Shown here one piece after another: positions 1 to 9,036 of a DNA stretch of 64,000 nt. The notes under the pieces are model-generated. The model was not told the origin of the DNA. It worked only from the letters and a program-made list of their open reading frames with translations, and searched no databases. The stretch is from the IMG/VR virus record IMGVR_UViG_3300048589_000504, positions 1 through 64,000 of that record. The stretch is one strand, 5' to 3'. The position numbers and the translations under genes were made by a program. The DNA comes from a virus. Every line of letters starts with the position of its first letter. The first letter of the stretch is position 1.

Positions 1-177
1 CGGCCGTCCGGGCCGGAGCATCCGTGCGCGCTGTTCAGCGCCGAGCAAGTGCGCGAGATGCGTGAGCTGTACGAAAGTGGCGTGACCATCCGCGAGATCG
101 CCAACCGCATGGACCTCGACGCCGACCTCACCACGATCCACGGCGTTGTATACGGCCGGACGTACCGCAACGTTTAG
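1..177 (+). CDS. 3' end of a helix-turn-helix protein (partial)
   Basis: The frame is open from base 1 to a TAG at 175-177 and gives 58 residues without a start, so the 5' part lies outside the window. The residues FSAEQVREMRELYESG followed by VTIREIANRMDL read as a helix-turn-helix of the kind found at the C-terminus of phage HNH/NUMOD-type proteins and small DNA-binding proteins. The family assignment is inferred from this pattern only. It could be the tail of a homing-type nuclease or a stand-alone regulator. Confidence 0.6.
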   Translation, partial: RPSGPEHPCALFSAEQVREMRELYESGVTIREIANRMDLDADLTTIHGVVYGRTYRNV

Positions 178-364
178 GCGGCGTGACATGACCCTACACG
201 GCCTGCCAGCCCGCGCAGGGTAGCGGAAATTTCAATTTTGCAGCGGTGAATGGGTGTTTCTGCGTCCACAAGGGTTATATATCATTTCTAGGTCGTTTTT
301 GTCATTTCATGATTTGGTAGTTTTGAGCAGAAAAGAGCGCAAAAGAGCGCAAGGGAGTACGACA

Positions 365-787
365 GTGAGTAAGACAGAGAGCAGGGCAAGAGCAGAAAAG
401 ACAGGCGTCACCCTAGACGCGCTGCTGACTGAGGCGGCGGCGTATCTGGCCCGCGCCGAAGCGGGTGCGCTGGGCAGCGCCGAAGCCACGGCCGCTGAAG
501 CGATAGACATCTATCGCAGCGTCGCCGGTATCCGCAAGCAGGCGGACGCGCTGTTTGACCAGGTGCAGGGTCGGGCAAAGGAACTGCTGAGCGAGATCAT
601 CGTTGAAACCGGCAAGATGGAATGGTCTACCGAGTTTGGCAAGGCGTACATCCCGAAGCCGAGCATCTCCGCCCGCTACGACACGAAGGCGCTTGACGCC
701 CTGTGTGCCAGCGATCCCGAACTCGCGGCGCGGCTGGCTCCGCATCGCATCGAGAGCGAACGCGCCGGGTCGTTGACGATCCGCTGA
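365..787 (+). CDS. early phage protein of unknown function
   Basis: 140 residues. The GTG at 365 is preferred over upstream starts because GGGAG lies 9 bases before it in a leader (GGAGTACGACA) that recurs before the genes at 907 and 63829. The N-terminal half is helical and Ala-rich (LLTEAAAYLARAEAGALGSA). The C-terminal part, with YIPKPSISARYDTKALDAL and a final ERAGSLTIR, looks like a conserved small phage early protein whose function I cannot name. A direct repeat aaaagagcgc occurs just upstream (about 331-350). Product function is unknown. Confidence 0.75.
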   Translation: MSKTESRARAEKTGVTLDALLTEAAAYLARAEAGALGSAEATAAEAIDIYRSVAGIRKQADALFDQVQGRAKELLSEIIVETGKMEWSTEFGKAYIPKPSISARYDTKALDALCASDPELAARLAPHRIESERAGSLTIR

Positions 788-814
788 GTTGGTGCAGGTT
801 GATGACTTGTATAC

Positions 815-843
815 TTGACATGATTATAACCGGCTGTTATACT
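815..843 (+). promoter_or_regulatory. sigma70-type promoter with inverted repeat
   Basis: TTGACA at 815-820 and TATACT at 838-843 with the ideal 17-bp spacing, about 60 bases upstream of the gene at 907. The spacer and -10 contain an inverted repeat ATAAC(826-830)-N5-GTTAT(836-840), which could be an operator. A similar CCGG/GGTTAT arrangement lies in the promoter at 23272. Confidence 0.75.
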
Positions 844-906
844 TCTATTACGTTGATTGACCGGTTGGGGGTAGTTGCCCAACCCGTAGCAAATGGAGTA
901 CGAGCA

Positions 907-1161
907 ATGTTCAGAGCACCTAAGACAAGCAAAAAGAATCACACAATTGCAAACCTGAAGGCGCTGTGCATCGACACAGTGGTCAAGGAGTATCGAGCGA
1001 TTTACAACCGCGAGAGCGACGACGACCGGCTGGCGGTGGACAGTGTAAGCATCACCGCCGATGCCTGCAAGGTACTGTTTGAGTTGGCCGAGTTAACCGG
1101 CCAGATCACACACCTGGATCGGTGGGGGAATGGTCTGGTCATGGTTTGGATTAAGGAGTAG
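907..1161 (+). CDS. small early protein, unknown
   Basis: 84 residues, starting at the ATG at 907 behind GGAGTACGAGC. The 15 bases 895-909 are identical to those at 63817-63831, so the two early genes share a translation leader. The protein is basic at its N-terminus (MFRAPKTSKKNH) and otherwise mixed helical/strand, with no motif I recognise. It is transcribed from the promoter at 815-843 and is followed by a strong terminator at 1174-1207, so it may form a one-gene unit. Confidence 0.75.
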   Translation: MFRAPKTSKKNHTIANLKALCIDTVVKEYRAIYNRESDDDRLAVDSVSITADACKVLFELAELTGQITHLDRWGNGLVMVWIKE

Positions 1162-1173
1162 CAGGGTTTTGAC

Positions 1174-1207
1174 GCGCGCCGGATAGTGACCGGCGCGCTT
1201 TATCTTT
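1174..1207 (+). terminator. intrinsic terminator
   Basis: A perfect 9-bp stem (1174-1182 with 1190-1198, GCGCGCCGG/CCGGCGCGC), a 7-base loop, then TTTATCTTT. It ends the transcript of the gene at 907. Confidence 0.85.
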
Positions 1208-1230
1208 AGCGAGTACGAAGGAGCATACAC

Positions 1231-1380
1231 ATGAAATTCTTGGAACTGTTAGTGAGCTTTACAATCGACAATCCGCTGGCTGTTTTGGGGCTGATCGTGA
1301 TCGGATTTGTGCTGCTCGGTTATGAGCTGCATTGTCGGTTCACCGGTGGCTACGATGACAACACAGGCCGGAGAGAGTGA
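1231..1380 (+). CDS. 49-residue single-pass membrane protein
   Basis: Starts at the ATG at 1231 behind GAAGGAGCATACAC and ends with TGA at 1378-1380. Residues about 14-31 (PLAVLGLIVIGFVLLGYE) form one transmembrane helix, followed by a short polar tail with one Cys. It overlaps the next gene by 26 bases. Function unknown; a small membrane modulator is possible. Confidence 0.65.
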   Translation: MKFLELLVSFTIDNPLAVLGLIVIGFVLLGYELHCRFTGGYDDNTGRRE

Positions 1381-1549
1381 GGTGGCGGCCGCGAAGAAGC
1401 GACCGGGGAATGGGATCGTTTTCAGTGACGGCCGTTGGGTGACTTTGTGCGGCGCAAGCGAGCGCCCACTGAATGGCTACGTAAATAGAGACGGCGCACC
1501 CGTGGAACCGGAGACGCCGCATAAGGAGAATAGCGATGGCGATGAATAA
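1355..1549 (+). CDS. small hypothetical protein
   Basis: 64 residues from the ATG at 1355 (MTTQAGESEVAAAKKR). The core GNGIVFSDGRWVTLCGASE carries a DGR tripeptide encoded by an ACGGCCGT octamer. The gene overlaps both neighbours (26 bases upstream, 14 bases downstream), consistent with translational coupling into the ATPase. No family recognised. Confidence 0.55.
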   Translation: MTTQAGESEVAAAKKRPGNGIVFSDGRWVTLCGASERPLNGYVNRDGAPVEPETPHKENSDGDE

Positions 1550-2834
1550 TATGTTTCGTAAAGCGGTGAAGGAAGAGGCCAAGCTGCTGATGGCGGTTTC
1601 CGGTCCATCCGGCGCGGGCAAGACGTACACCGCGCTGCGGTTCGCGACCGAACTGGCCGGGCTGGGCGGCCGCATTGCCGTGGTGGACACAGAGCACGGA
1701 TCGGCCAGCAAGTACGCCGACCTGTTCAGTTTCGACACGCTGCACATGGAGCCGCCTTATCATCCGGCGCGGTTCGCTGAGGCCGCGCGCGCGGCAAAGG
1801 CTGCCGGGTACGATGTGCTGGTCATTGACAGTCTGTCACATGCGTGGGCCGGTTCCGGCGGCGCGCTGGAAATGGTGGATGAAGAGGCCAAGAAGATTAA
1901 GGGCAACTCGTATATGGCTTGGGGTGCGGTGACGCCGGTGCATCGCAACATGGTTGACACAATCGTGTCAGTTGGCGGGCCTGACGGGATGCACGTCATT
2001 GTGACCATGCGCAGCAAAACAGAGTACGTGCTGGAACAGGACGCGCGCGGCAAGACAGTGCCGCGCAAGGTCGGCATGGCTCCCATCCAGCGCGACGGGA
2101 CCGAGTACGAATTCGACGTGTGGATCGAGATGACCATCGACAACGATGGCATTGTCCAGAAGACGCGCTGCCCTGAATTGACCGGCCGCGTGTTCTCGAA
2201 GCCCGGCGCAGAAGTCACCGACATCCTGAAAGAGTGGCTCAAAGGCGCTGCGCCGCTCACGCAGGAAGAGTACGAAGCGGCGATGCTTGACGCGACCGAC
2301 GCCGGAACGTGGGCCTACAATGCCCACCGCCTGAACGTGGTCAACAGCGTATTTGCCGCGCCGCAGAATCTGATCGACTTTCGCGGCTATCTCGGCGCTG
2401 AGGTGTACGGCCGTGGCGACAATGAGCGGGTCTGGTCTGTGCTGCGCAGCTACAGCAATGCCATTCTGGACGGTAGTGACAAGCGCGACGCGGCGGCCGC
2501 TGCGCGTATGGCGTGGGCGGCGGATGATCCGACGGTGAAAGCGAAGCCGCAGCCGCAGGCGAATGGGCAGGTGAAGGCGGAAGCGCAGTCAAAGGCAAAG
2601 GCGGGACCGGTGGAGGACGAACCGAAGCCTGCCGCTGCCTCCACCGCCGCGGCTGTTCCTGCCACGCCCACGACCCCCGCGCGGATCGGCAAGGACCCCG
2701 CCGAACTGCTGAAAGCGACCGGAACCGAGATCGACGCCGACATGCTGAGCGGCGGTGATGACGGGGAAGGTGAAGACGACGATCTTGATTACGCTTTTGC
2801 GAGCGAAGACGATTTCGCAGAGGCCGGAAACTAG
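1536..2834 (+). CDS. Sak4/RecA-like AAA ATPase (AAA_24), recombination
   Basis: 432 residues. Walker A is GPSGAGKTYTA (about residues 21-31), followed by a Walker B-like VLVIDSLSHAW (about residues 89-99) and a sensor-like VIVTMRSKTEYV. This arrangement is that of phage AAA_24 / Sak4 proteins, RecA-core ATPases that support single-strand annealing recombination and replication. After about residue 300 the sequence becomes Ala/Pro/Lys-rich and ends in an acidic tail (GGDDGEGEDDDLDYAF), similar to the acidic tips of SSB-interacting proteins. The nuclease at 3200 is a plausible partner. The ATPase assignment is firm; the Sak4 sub-family is inferred. Confidence 0.85.
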   Translation: MAMNNMFRKAVKEEAKLLMAVSGPSGAGKTYTALRFATELAGLGGRIAVVDTEHGSASKYADLFSFDTLHMEPPYHPARFAEAARAAKAAGYDVLVIDSLSHAWAGSGGALEMVDEEAKKIKGNSYMAWGAVTPVHRNMVDTIVSVGGPDGMHVIVTMRSKTEYVLEQDARGKTVPRKVGMAPIQRDGTEYEFDVWIEMTIDNDGIVQKTRCPELTGRVFSKPGAEVTDILKEWLKGAAPLTQEEYEAAMLDATDAGTWAYNAHRLNVVNSVFAAPQNLIDFRGYLGAEVYGRGDNERVWSVLRSYSNAILDGSDKRDAAAAARMAWAADDPTVKAKPQPQANGQVKAEAQSKAKAGPVEDEPKPAAASTAAAVPATPTTPARIGKDPAELLKATGTEIDADMLSGGDDGEGEDDDLDYAFASEDDFAEAGN

Positions 2835-2835
2835 C

Positions 2836-3210
2836 ATGGCCGGGCAACGAGATAACGTGTCTCGCGCTGCCAAAGTGGCAGCGCCGCTCTTGGTCTTTGA
2901 CGAAAGACCGGTTGCGGAGCGGCGCTATCTTATCCGAACGGTGCTGCCATATGACGCAGAGCAGGAAGGGAAGCTGGTCACGATGACGCGAGTAGGGCAC
3001 ACAGTTTGCGGGTTCGTTGATGCCGACGGTGTGAGTCACGAGCGGGAATTTGTGATCTGGAACGATGATCCAAGCTGGATAATCTACCTGCTTAGCATTT
3101 TCTTCGTGACCTTCATGTCAGCGGGCGCGGTTACGGCCGTGCTGTTGACCGGATTCATCGCCGTCGCGTTGGTGGTACTGCGCATCGGAGTGGCGCGTCG
3201 TGGCCGGTAG
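2836..3210 (+). CDS. membrane-anchored small protein, unknown
   Basis: 124 residues from the ATG at 2836, one base after the stop of the ATPase gene. The N-terminal two thirds are soluble and beta-rich (RRYLIRTVLPYDAEQEGKL). Residues about 76-117 are strongly hydrophobic (IIYLLSIFFVTFMSAGAV then LLTGFIAVALVVL), giving two transmembrane helices. It overlaps the nuclease gene by 11 bases. No family recognised. Confidence 0.65.
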   Translation: MAGQRDNVSRAAKVAAPLLVFDERPVAERRYLIRTVLPYDAEQEGKLVTMTRVGHTVCGFVDADGVSHEREFVIWNDDPSWIIYLLSIFFVTFMSAGAVTAVLLTGFIAVALVVLRIGVARRGR

Positions 3211-3664
3211 CAGCAGCAAGCGCATCGGCGCGCGTAACCAGCGCGTCGGCAAGGCCGGAGAGCAGGTCGCCGAGATTATGCTGCGACAGGCGGGCGTGTG
3301 CATGGTCGAGCAGATCGCCACGCCCTACGTAATCTACGCCTCGCGCGGCACTGGCCGCAATCGCTGGGTGCAGATGCGCCACACTGTGAAGGTGAGTGGT
3401 GACCGGCGCGGGATCATGCCGGACGGCCGTCGTGTGCTTTGTGAAGTCAAGGTACGCAGCGGCAATCTGCGCAAGTCGGATTTCGAGGCGCATCAACTCG
3501 CGGCGCTGGAAGAGAACTCGCAACTGAACGGCGTGAGCCTGGTCGCGTGGATTCACCCGGACGAAAGCCTGCTGCTGCGCTGGCCGCTGCCCGGCTTCGA
3601 GAAGGCGCGGGCCAGCATCACGCTGGAAGCAGCGCGCGGACTGCGTTGGGACGGCCGTACATGA
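3200..3664 (+). CDS. PD-(D/E)xK nuclease, Holliday-junction-resolvase-like
   Basis: 154 residues from a GTG at 3200 that overlaps the upstream gene. The catalytic signature is visible as GIMPDGRRVLCEVKVRSG (D, then E-x-K, around residues 72-89), with an N-terminal KAGEQVAEIMLRQAG helix and a Gln in HQLAALEE. This is the layout of RecU/VRR-type phage resolvases that cut branched DNA before packaging. Placement two genes after a recombination ATPase supports the role. Exact sub-family is uncertain. Confidence 0.75.
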   Translation: MAGSSSKRIGARNQRVGKAGEQVAEIMLRQAGVCMVEQIATPYVIYASRGTGRNRWVQMRHTVKVSGDRRGIMPDGRRVLCEVKVRSGNLRKSDFEAHQLAALEENSQLNGVSLVAWIHPDESLLLRWPLPGFEKARASITLEAARGLRWDGRT

Positions 3665-3726
3665 CTGCGCCTGCTAAAGTTTCATATCGTTTTATAGATG
3701 TTTGTGAAGTTTGGAGGTGATTGGTG

Positions 3727-4191
3727 ATGATTGAAAAGAATGAACCATTGGCGAGAGTGGATCGGGCGTTGCGGCGGGCGCAGTTGCAGTCGCTCGGCGC
3801 TGGGCCGGAAGCGGGAACGCAGCAGCAACCGGAACCGGTCGATTTGGAGATGTGGATCGCCCTGAACCGCGTCAAGGGCGGGGCGCTGATTTACAACGTA
3901 GCCAATGACTGGTACATGGCTACGGCGTCGCTGAGCAAGATGGTCCCGAAACTGGTCGGCGCATTGGCCGCCGCCGGTTACATCACGCAGTCCGGTCCAG
4001 GTGTGTACCGGATGAGCGCGAAGGGGCTGCAAGCGTGGGAGGCGTTCCCAACGACAAGCGTGCGCGGCGCCAATGTCGAGGGTATGTGCGACATCTGTCA
4101 CGAGGTCACGGATCTGCACGCGGTCTATGAACGGGCAACCGAACGTTACATGTTTCTGTGCGCCGACTGTCACGAATGGGAGCGGATGTGA
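3727..4191 (+). CDS. winged-helix protein with C-terminal zinc ribbon
   Basis: 154 residues. The ATG at 3727 is chosen because an exceptionally strong Shine-Dalgarno GGAGGTGAT sits at 3713-3721. Residues about 50-105 (LIYNVANDWYMATASLSKM then LVGALAAAGYITQSGPGVY) look like a winged helix-turn-helix. The C-terminus holds two CxxC/CxxCH knuckles (CDICHEV and FLCADCHEW), probably binding zinc. DNA binding is inferred; the target is unknown. Confidence 0.65.
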   Translation: MIEKNEPLARVDRALRRAQLQSLGAGPEAGTQQQPEPVDLEMWIALNRVKGGALIYNVANDWYMATASLSKMVPKLVGALAAAGYITQSGPGVYRMSAKGLQAWEAFPTTSVRGANVEGMCDICHEVTDLHAVYERATERYMFLCADCHEWERM

Positions 4192-4192
4192 G

Positions 4193-4471
4193 ATGGGGAC
4201 CATCTTCCGAAACAGCTACGTGCCGACAGGGCCAATTGACGAAGCCCCGGCCGTGCTGACCCAGACGCCGCATGAGTGGCGCAATGCTGAGTTTACGAAC
4301 GCGGTGTACCGCACGCCTGACGGCGGCAAGACGGCCGTATCTGACGAGTGGGTAAAGCGCAATCTGCGCTGGTATGGCGGCGGGCACATGCGCGGCCCGG
4401 AGCCGACACTGCCTTACTTCGCGTGGGATGCGCCGTGGGTGACGCGCGGCTTCAAAAGGGGGACCGCATGA
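4193..4471 (+). CDS. small hypothetical protein
   Basis: 92 residues from the ATG at 4193, one base after the preceding stop. Rich in Trp, Tyr and Pro (HEWRNAEFTNAVYRTPDGG, DEWVKRNLRWYGGGHM), which suggests a compact soluble fold, but no known domain is visible. It overlaps the next gene by 4 bases (ATGA). Confidence 0.6.
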   Translation: MGTIFRNSYVPTGPIDEAPAVLTQTPHEWRNAEFTNAVYRTPDGGKTAVSDEWVKRNLRWYGGGHMRGPEPTLPYFAWDAPWVTRGFKRGTA

Positions 4472-4740
4472 GATACGACATCACGCTCAGGACACAGGTG
4501 GAGATTGCCGACGACGCCGCGCAGCCGGTACGCCCGCTAAAGCTGGCCGAACTGCTCAAGGATGCGGTCACGCGCACGGCCGTCTTCCAGCAGATCGCGT
4601 TCAGTGAACCGCTCGACGTGAAGGTGACGCGGGTGAAGGAAGAGGGACAGGGCGGGTCGGAGACGGCCGTGGCGGAAACGCCGGGAAAGGCTGCGCCAAA
4701 AGCCAAAACGAAAACAACGCCGGATGCACCGGCGTCATAG
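4468..4740 (+). CDS. small hypothetical protein
   Basis: 90 residues starting at ATGA overlapping the previous stop. The N-terminal 55 residues are mixed alpha/beta (MRYDITLRTQVEIADDAAQP); the C-terminus is a Lys/Ala/Pro-rich flexible tail. No recognised family. Part of the tightly packed early operon. Confidence 0.6.
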   Translation: MRYDITLRTQVEIADDAAQPVRPLKLAELLKDAVTRTAVFQQIAFSEPLDVKVTRVKEEGQGGSETAVAETPGKAAPKAKTKTTPDAPAS

Positions 4741-4758
4741 CAGAAACAGGAGATAGAC

Positions 4759-5169
4759 ATGGTTGACAACATTGACAACATGATTATTGAACATGGCGGG
4801 AAGACGTTCGATATCAGAGCGATGGACAGGGGCGAGCTGCTGCTGCTCAAAATCTCCATTGAGAGCGACATCGACGCGATCAAGTCACAAATCAGGGAAG
4901 CACAGAACCGCGTCGCTGTGGAGCACGAGTACGCGGACCGCGACTGGTATCGTCGCGCCAACGACGCGGCGAAGATCAAGGGGCGGCAGGGGCAGCTCAT
5001 TCAGGCGCGGCTCGGCATCCTGAAACAGCAGGAGAGGGAAGCTCGCCTGAGCAGCCTGCCGCGCCGGTTCATGGACGCGGCTTATGAACTGCTGGATTTG
5101 GAAACGTATCAGCGCATTAACGACGAAGCGCACGCGGCGTTGCGGCGTGAAGGGTTGTTGGAGGATTGA
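4759..5169 (+). CDS. coiled-coil early protein
   Basis: 136 residues behind AGGAGATAGAC. After a short beta segment (IIEHGGKTFDIRAMDRGEL) the protein is almost entirely charged helix from about residue 28 (LLKISIESDIDAIKSQIREA), with heptad spacing suggestive of a coiled coil. Function unknown; one base separates it from the RNA ligase gene, so they are co-translated. Confidence 0.65.
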   Translation: MVDNIDNMIIEHGGKTFDIRAMDRGELLLLKISIESDIDAIKSQIREAQNRVAVEHEYADRDWYRRANDAAKIKGRQGQLIQARLGILKQQEREARLSSLPRRFMDAAYELLDLETYQRINDEAHAALRREGLLED

Positions 5170-5170
5170 C

Positions 5171-6145
5171 ATGGCGAACGATCAAAAGGTCGATGTAATG
5201 AGCGAACTAATGAGCTGCGCGCTAGGAACCGCGATCAGCAGCTACCCCAAGGTCATGGCGTTGGGGCATAAGATGCTTGGCCGCGAGTTTCTTGTCGGCC
5301 AGGTGGTGGTCGAGGAAAAGATCGACGGCAGTCAGTTCTCTTTCGGTACGCGCGACGGGGAGCTGCTATGTCGCAGTAAGAACGTGCAAATCGACCTTGC
5401 CGATCCGGGCATGTTTGCAAAGGCGGTCGCGACCGTGCGCGAGATTCAGCACCGGCTCGTGGACGGCTGGATTTACCGCGCTGAATTCCTCAGCAAGCCG
5501 AAACACAACACATTGAAATACGGCCGTGTGCCGGAGTACTACCTGATCGGCTTCGACGTAGAGGTCGCGCCGTCTGAATTCCTGCGCGAGGCGGCCAAGC
5601 ACATCGCCTTTGAAGAGATCGGCATGGAAGTGGTTCCGCTGTTTTGGCGTGGGCTGGGCAGCGACCTGACACAGGACCTGATCGACAAGTGCCTTCAAGA
5701 AGAGTCGATTCTCGGCGGCGCGCTGGTCGAGGGTGTGGTTATTAAGAACTATGACCAGTTCACGCCGGATGGCAAGATAGCGATGGCGAAGGTTGTCTCT
5801 GAGGCGTTCAAGGAAAAGCACGCGACCGACTGGAAGCAGCGCAATCCGAGCGGTAAGGACGTGATCGTGCTGCTGGCGAACCAGTACGCCACTGAAGCGC
5901 GTTGGCGCAAGGCGGCGCAGCATTTGGCCGAAAGTGGAAACCTTGACGGCTCCCCGCGTGATATCGGCCCGCTCATGAAAGAGGCGCAGCAGGATTTGCG
6001 CAGTGAAGAAGAAGACGCGATCAAGGCCGCGCTGTTCAAGCACTTCTGGCCGCAGATTGCGAAGGGCGCGACGCGCGGCTTGCCGGAGTGGTACAAGGAC
6101 GAACTGGCACAGGCGATGTTCGCGGCAATGGGCAAGGAGGATTGA
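5171..6145 (+). CDS. RNA ligase (Rnl2-like nucleotidyltransferase)
   Basis: 324 residues from the ATG at 5171. The nucleotidyltransferase motifs appear in order: motif I EEKIDGSQFSF with the adenylated Lys at residue 50, a motif III-like RAEFL, motif IV EGVVIKNYDQF and motif V MAKVV. This matches the RNA-ligase family (PF09414-type), which seals nicks through an enzyme-AMP intermediate, in phages often repairing tRNAs cut by host defences. No kinase/phosphatase partner is visible nearby. The C-terminal about 100 residues are helical as in T4 Rnl2-like enzymes. Confidence 0.85.
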   Translation: MANDQKVDVMSELMSCALGTAISSYPKVMALGHKMLGREFLVGQVVVEEKIDGSQFSFGTRDGELLCRSKNVQIDLADPGMFAKAVATVREIQHRLVDGWIYRAEFLSKPKHNTLKYGRVPEYYLIGFDVEVAPSEFLREAAKHIAFEEIGMEVVPLFWRGLGSDLTQDLIDKCLQEESILGGALVEGVVIKNYDQFTPDGKIAMAKVVSEAFKEKHATDWKQRNPSGKDVIVLLANQYATEARWRKAAQHLAESGNLDGSPRDIGPLMKEAQQDLRSEEEDAIKAALFKHFWPQIAKGATRGLPEWYKDELAQAMFAAMGKED

Positions 6146-6146
6146 C

Positions 6147-6599
6147 ATGATTTTCAAAGACCTGCCCATTGGCGCACTGTTCCAGGTAGAACACGAAGAC
6201 CCGCGCCTGCTGCTGTGCAAGACCGAACCGCAACAGAAGAAGATCGGTCGCCGCCTGTGCGTCTTTAACGCGAAAGTGGTCGGAGCGCCGTCCGATCTGT
6301 TCAGCGTTGACGCCTACGATTCAGTTATCGTGGTCGATCCCGAAGACGAGCAGATCGTGGCTGAACGCAAGCTGCTGTGCCTGCTGGATACGGCCGTGGA
6401 CGCGCTATTCGAGCAGATGGAGCCGCCGCCCGCGTGGGCGCAGCAGTTGCGCGTGGTCGCCTACTGGGAAGATCGCGACGCGGTGATGCGGGCTATACAG
6501 CCGTACAAGGGCGAGGTGCGGCCGTTAGTGCACCAGCCGATCAGCTCATCCGCCGGTGAAGCGATAGTGGAGATTGCGCGGGATGAGGTGCGCGAGTGA
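6147..6599 (+). CDS. hypothetical protein next to RNA ligase
   Basis: 150 residues, one base after the ligase gene. The N-terminus ([19 protein letters not shown]) resembles small beta-barrel phage proteins that begin with FKDLPIG and are common beside replication genes, but I cannot assign a function. The gene ends with a GTGA overlap into the methyltransferase gene. Confidence 0.65.
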   Translation: MIFKDLPIGALFQVEHEDPRLLLCKTEPQQKKIGRRLCVFNAKVVGAPSDLFSVDAYDSVIVVDPEDEQIVAERKLLCLLDTAVDALFEQMEPPPAWAQQLRVVAYWEDRDAVMRAIQPYKGEVRPLVHQPISSSAGEAIVEIARDEVRE

Positions 6600-7963
6600 A
6601 CGAACAGGAGCGCGAATACCATCCGGCAGCCAACATATTCCCGCTGATGCAAGGGGCGGAGTACGAAGACCTGAAAGCCGACATCGCTGCCAATGGCCTG
6701 CGGGAAGCTATCTGGCTGCACAAAGACGGCCGTATCATCGACGGGCGTAATCGGCATAGGGCGTGTCTGGACACCGACACGCTGCCGCAATTCAGGACGT
6801 GGGGCGGGAAAGGGTCGTTGGTGTCGTTCGTGGTGTCGCTGAACTTGCACCGGCGGCATCTGAGCAGCAGCCAGCGCGCGGCCGCGGCGATTGAAATGTT
6901 ACCGCTGTACGAAGCTGAGGCGAAAGAGCGGCAAGTGACGCTGGCTGGTACGCGCCGGAACGATGAAGCAGACCTTCCGCAATTAATTGCGGAAGGTGCA
7001 ACCGGTGAAGCGCGCGACATTGTTGCGCAAGACTTCGGCACGAACCGGCAATACGTTTCCGACGCCAAGCGCCTGAACGAAGAGGCGCCTGACATTTTTG
7101 AGCGAGTCAAATTAGGAAAGACCACAATCCCGAAGGCGAACAAGGAACTGAAAGAGCGCAATCAAGCCCCTCGTCATTTGACAATCCCCTCCCTCGCTGA
7201 AGAGATGATCGGCCTACCCGATCAAGAACGCTTCGAGCGGCTCGGCTGGGGTCTGCGCACATGGGATGACTGGCGCTTCGACAAGTGCGATGAACGCTTT
7301 GGCGACGACTGGCCCGGCCGCATTCCCGCGCAATTAGTCGCTCACACGCTGTTCTACTTTACTCGCGAGGGAGACAGAGTGCTCGATCCAATGGCGGGCG
7401 GCGGCGTGGTGCCGGATGTGTGCAAGGTGTTCGGACGGCCGTGTGATGCCTTCGATCTGGCGACACGGCCGGAGCGACCGGAGATCCGTAAGCACGTCTG
7501 GAATCCGGCGTCTCCACAGTGGCCCGCGGACACCGAGCCGCCGGACCTTATCTTCTTCGACCCGCCTTACTTCAGCAAGAAACAGAGCGAGTACGCAGAC
7601 AAAGCCGGAGCCGGAGAAGTGCCGATCAGCGACCTTGACCGGCGCGCCTACCTGGACTTCTTTGCCCGCTTCTTCCGGCTGGCACGCGCACGATCCGGAC
7701 ATGGCACGCGCATGGCGTTTCTGAACGCGGATTGGCGCGACTTTCAGGGCACTCCCGCGGTTGATGAAGCGCACTATGAGGCGATCACGCTGCTGGATTA
7801 CGCCGACCTGCTGAAGCGCAACGGCTGGAACATCACGCACCTGATCGACGCGCCGATGTCAACCGAACGCTTTAACGCCGGGGTTGTGTCAGCGATGCAA
7901 AAGCGGCGCATCCTCGGCGTCGTGCGCAGGACACTCATCATGGCGGTGGCGACGAATGACTAA
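6596..7963 (+). CDS. ParB-like domain fused to DNA methyltransferase
   Basis: 455 residues from the GTG at 6596. Residues about 10-60 form a ParB/Srx-type nuclease-like domain with the signature [13 protein letters not shown], followed by a helical region ([14 protein letters not shown]). Residues about 240-455 are a DNA methyltransferase: SAM motif [12 protein letters not shown] near residue 260 and catalytic DPPY in [13 protein letters not shown] near residue 320. Such ParB-methylase fusions are common phage orphan methyltransferases that modify phage DNA. The DPPY motif suggests N4-cytosine or N6-adenine; the target is unknown. A 24-bp perfect palindrome lies inside the gene at 6973-6996. 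Confidence 0.85.
   Translation: MNEQEREYHPAANIFPLMQGAEYEDLKADIAANGLREAIWLHKDGRIIDGRNRHRACLDTDTLPQFRTWGGKGSLVSFVVSLNLHRRHLSSSQRAAAAIEMLPLYEAEAKERQVTLAGTRRNDEADLPQLIAEGATGEARDIVAQDFGTNRQYVSDAKRLNEEAPDIFERVKLGKTTIPKANKELKERNQAPRHLTIPSLAEEMIGLPDQERFERLGWGLRTWDDWRFDKCDERFGDDWPGRIPAQLVAHTLFYFTREGDRVLDPMAGGGVVPDVCKVFGRPCDAFDLATRPERPEIRKHVWNPASPQWPADTEPPDLIFFDPPYFSKKQSEYADKAGAGEVPISDLDRRAYLDFFARFFRLARARSGHGTRMAFLNADWRDFQGTPAVDEAHYEAITLLDYADLLKRNGWNITHLIDAPMSTERFNAGVVSAMQKRRILGVVRRTLIMAVATND
6973..6996. repeat. 24-bp perfect palindrome inside a coding region
   Basis: The 24 bases are their own reverse complement, with arms CCTTCCGCAATT/AATTGCGGAAGG. They encode DLPQLIAE between the ParB-like and methyltransferase domains. 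The same arm sequence CCTTCCGCAA returns at 44711-44734 in an intergenic hairpin. Confidence 0.9.
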
Positions 7964-8669
7964 CATCTGGTTCGTGAAGCACAGCGAAGTGCTTTACAAA
8001 TTGCAGCAGTCCGGTATCAAGTATCCGACCTTCAAGCGCACCGGCATGCACATGCGCGACATCAATGCCGGATACAAAAACGCGCCGGTGATCCCGCTGC
8101 TGTATGGCTACGTGCAAACGCAAGGCCGCCTGCCCGCGCCGGAACTGTGCGCGCGCTGGCTGTACGATAACCACGCCGACGAAACAGAAAAGCGCACAGA
8201 GCGCAAAGAGGTTATCCAGCGCACGATCAAGCTGGTACTGGACTTCTATCGCGAGCTGCACACGTTCGGCCTGCTGGCATCCAATGACTTCTTTGGCGTG
8301 GTTCGTTATGCCAAAGTTGACGACATCGATCTGGGCGTCGATTACACGGCCGAAGTGAGCGAGGCGCAGCAGCTCATCACACTGGACAAGATCGGCGTAC
8401 AGGCGGCAATCGGTGACGCCCGCGCCTACACGCGGGAAGGGTACTTTCAGCCGGTGAAGGCGGCGCGGAAACTGACACGTACCGGCGGCGCGCTGAAGTG
8501 GGACGGCCCAATCCACTGGCTGACAAATGAGTTTCGGCGCGCGGCCTACGAGCCGGTTAGCGGCACGTTGTTGTTCACTGAAGCGCACGTCGCCGATCTT
8601 GTCGAAGAGGTAGCCGGGCAAGGTATTGTGCGCACGGCCGTGCAAGCGGACGCGGACACGCCGGAGTAG
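7956..8669 (+). CDS. hypothetical protein, 237 residues
   Basis: Starts at the ATG at 7956, overlapping the methyltransferase stop by 8 bases. The sequence is soluble alpha/beta ([40 protein letters not shown]) without a motif I can name. It is the last gene before two small isolated genes, so it may close the early operon. Real coding is supported by length, codon use and coupling. Confidence 0.65.
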   Translation: MTNIWFVKHSEVLYKLQQSGIKYPTFKRTGMHMRDINAGYKNAPVIPLLYGYVQTQGRLPAPELCARWLYDNHADETEKRTERKEVIQRTIKLVLDFYRELHTFGLLASNDFFGVVRYAKVDDIDLGVDYTAEVSEAQQLITLDKIGVQAAIGDARAYTREGYFQPVKAARKLTRTGGALKWDGPIHWLTNEFRRAAYEPVSGTLLFTEAHVADLVEEVAGQGIVRTAVQADADTPE

Positions 8670-8733
8670 GCGCAGGCATGAAAGCGTGCACAGGTGCAAC
8701 AGGGTGCTAGGCACTCAAAGGTAAGGTATCACA

Positions 8734-8931
8734 ATGGAATTTGTTCAAAGCCCACTATTCACGATGTACCTGTTCGTTGGCGCATTGCTTGGCGCGGCGA
8801 TTGTGGTGAAGAAGACCGGACGCGGCGACGGTCTTGGTTCCTGTCTGGCCTACGGCCTTATCGCCGCGCTTGTCTGGCCGCTGCTGCTGTTTCTGGCGAT
8901 TATCGACACGACCAGCAGACCGAGCCGGTAG
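8734..8931 (+). CDS. small two-helix membrane protein
   Basis: 65 residues from the ATG at 8734. Two hydrophobic segments (TMYLFVGALLGAAIVV and CLAYGLIAALVWPLLLFLAI) flank a basic loop KKTGRGDG, predicting a hairpin in the membrane. Function unknown. Followed by a short intergenic stretch with a promoter-like -10. Confidence 0.6.
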   Translation: MEFVQSPLFTMYLFVGALLGAAIVVKKTGRGDGLGSCLAYGLIAALVWPLLLFLAIIDTTSRPSR

Positions 8932-8989
8932 CTCTCTTTTTTCGGCTTGCATGAAATGATGGATAATGGTAGAGAATGATGAAAAACCA

Positions 8990-8998
8990 TGATATACT
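8990..8998 (+). promoter_or_regulatory. TG-extended -10 element
   Basis: TGATATACT (extended -10) at 8990-8998, about 38 bases before the gene at 9037; no good -35 is visible. The same extended -10 form occurs at 17072-17080 and 58404-58412. Confidence 0.45.
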
Positions 8999-9036
8999 AA
9001 ACGCAGCCAGACGCGGCCAGCATTAAAGAGAGGAAC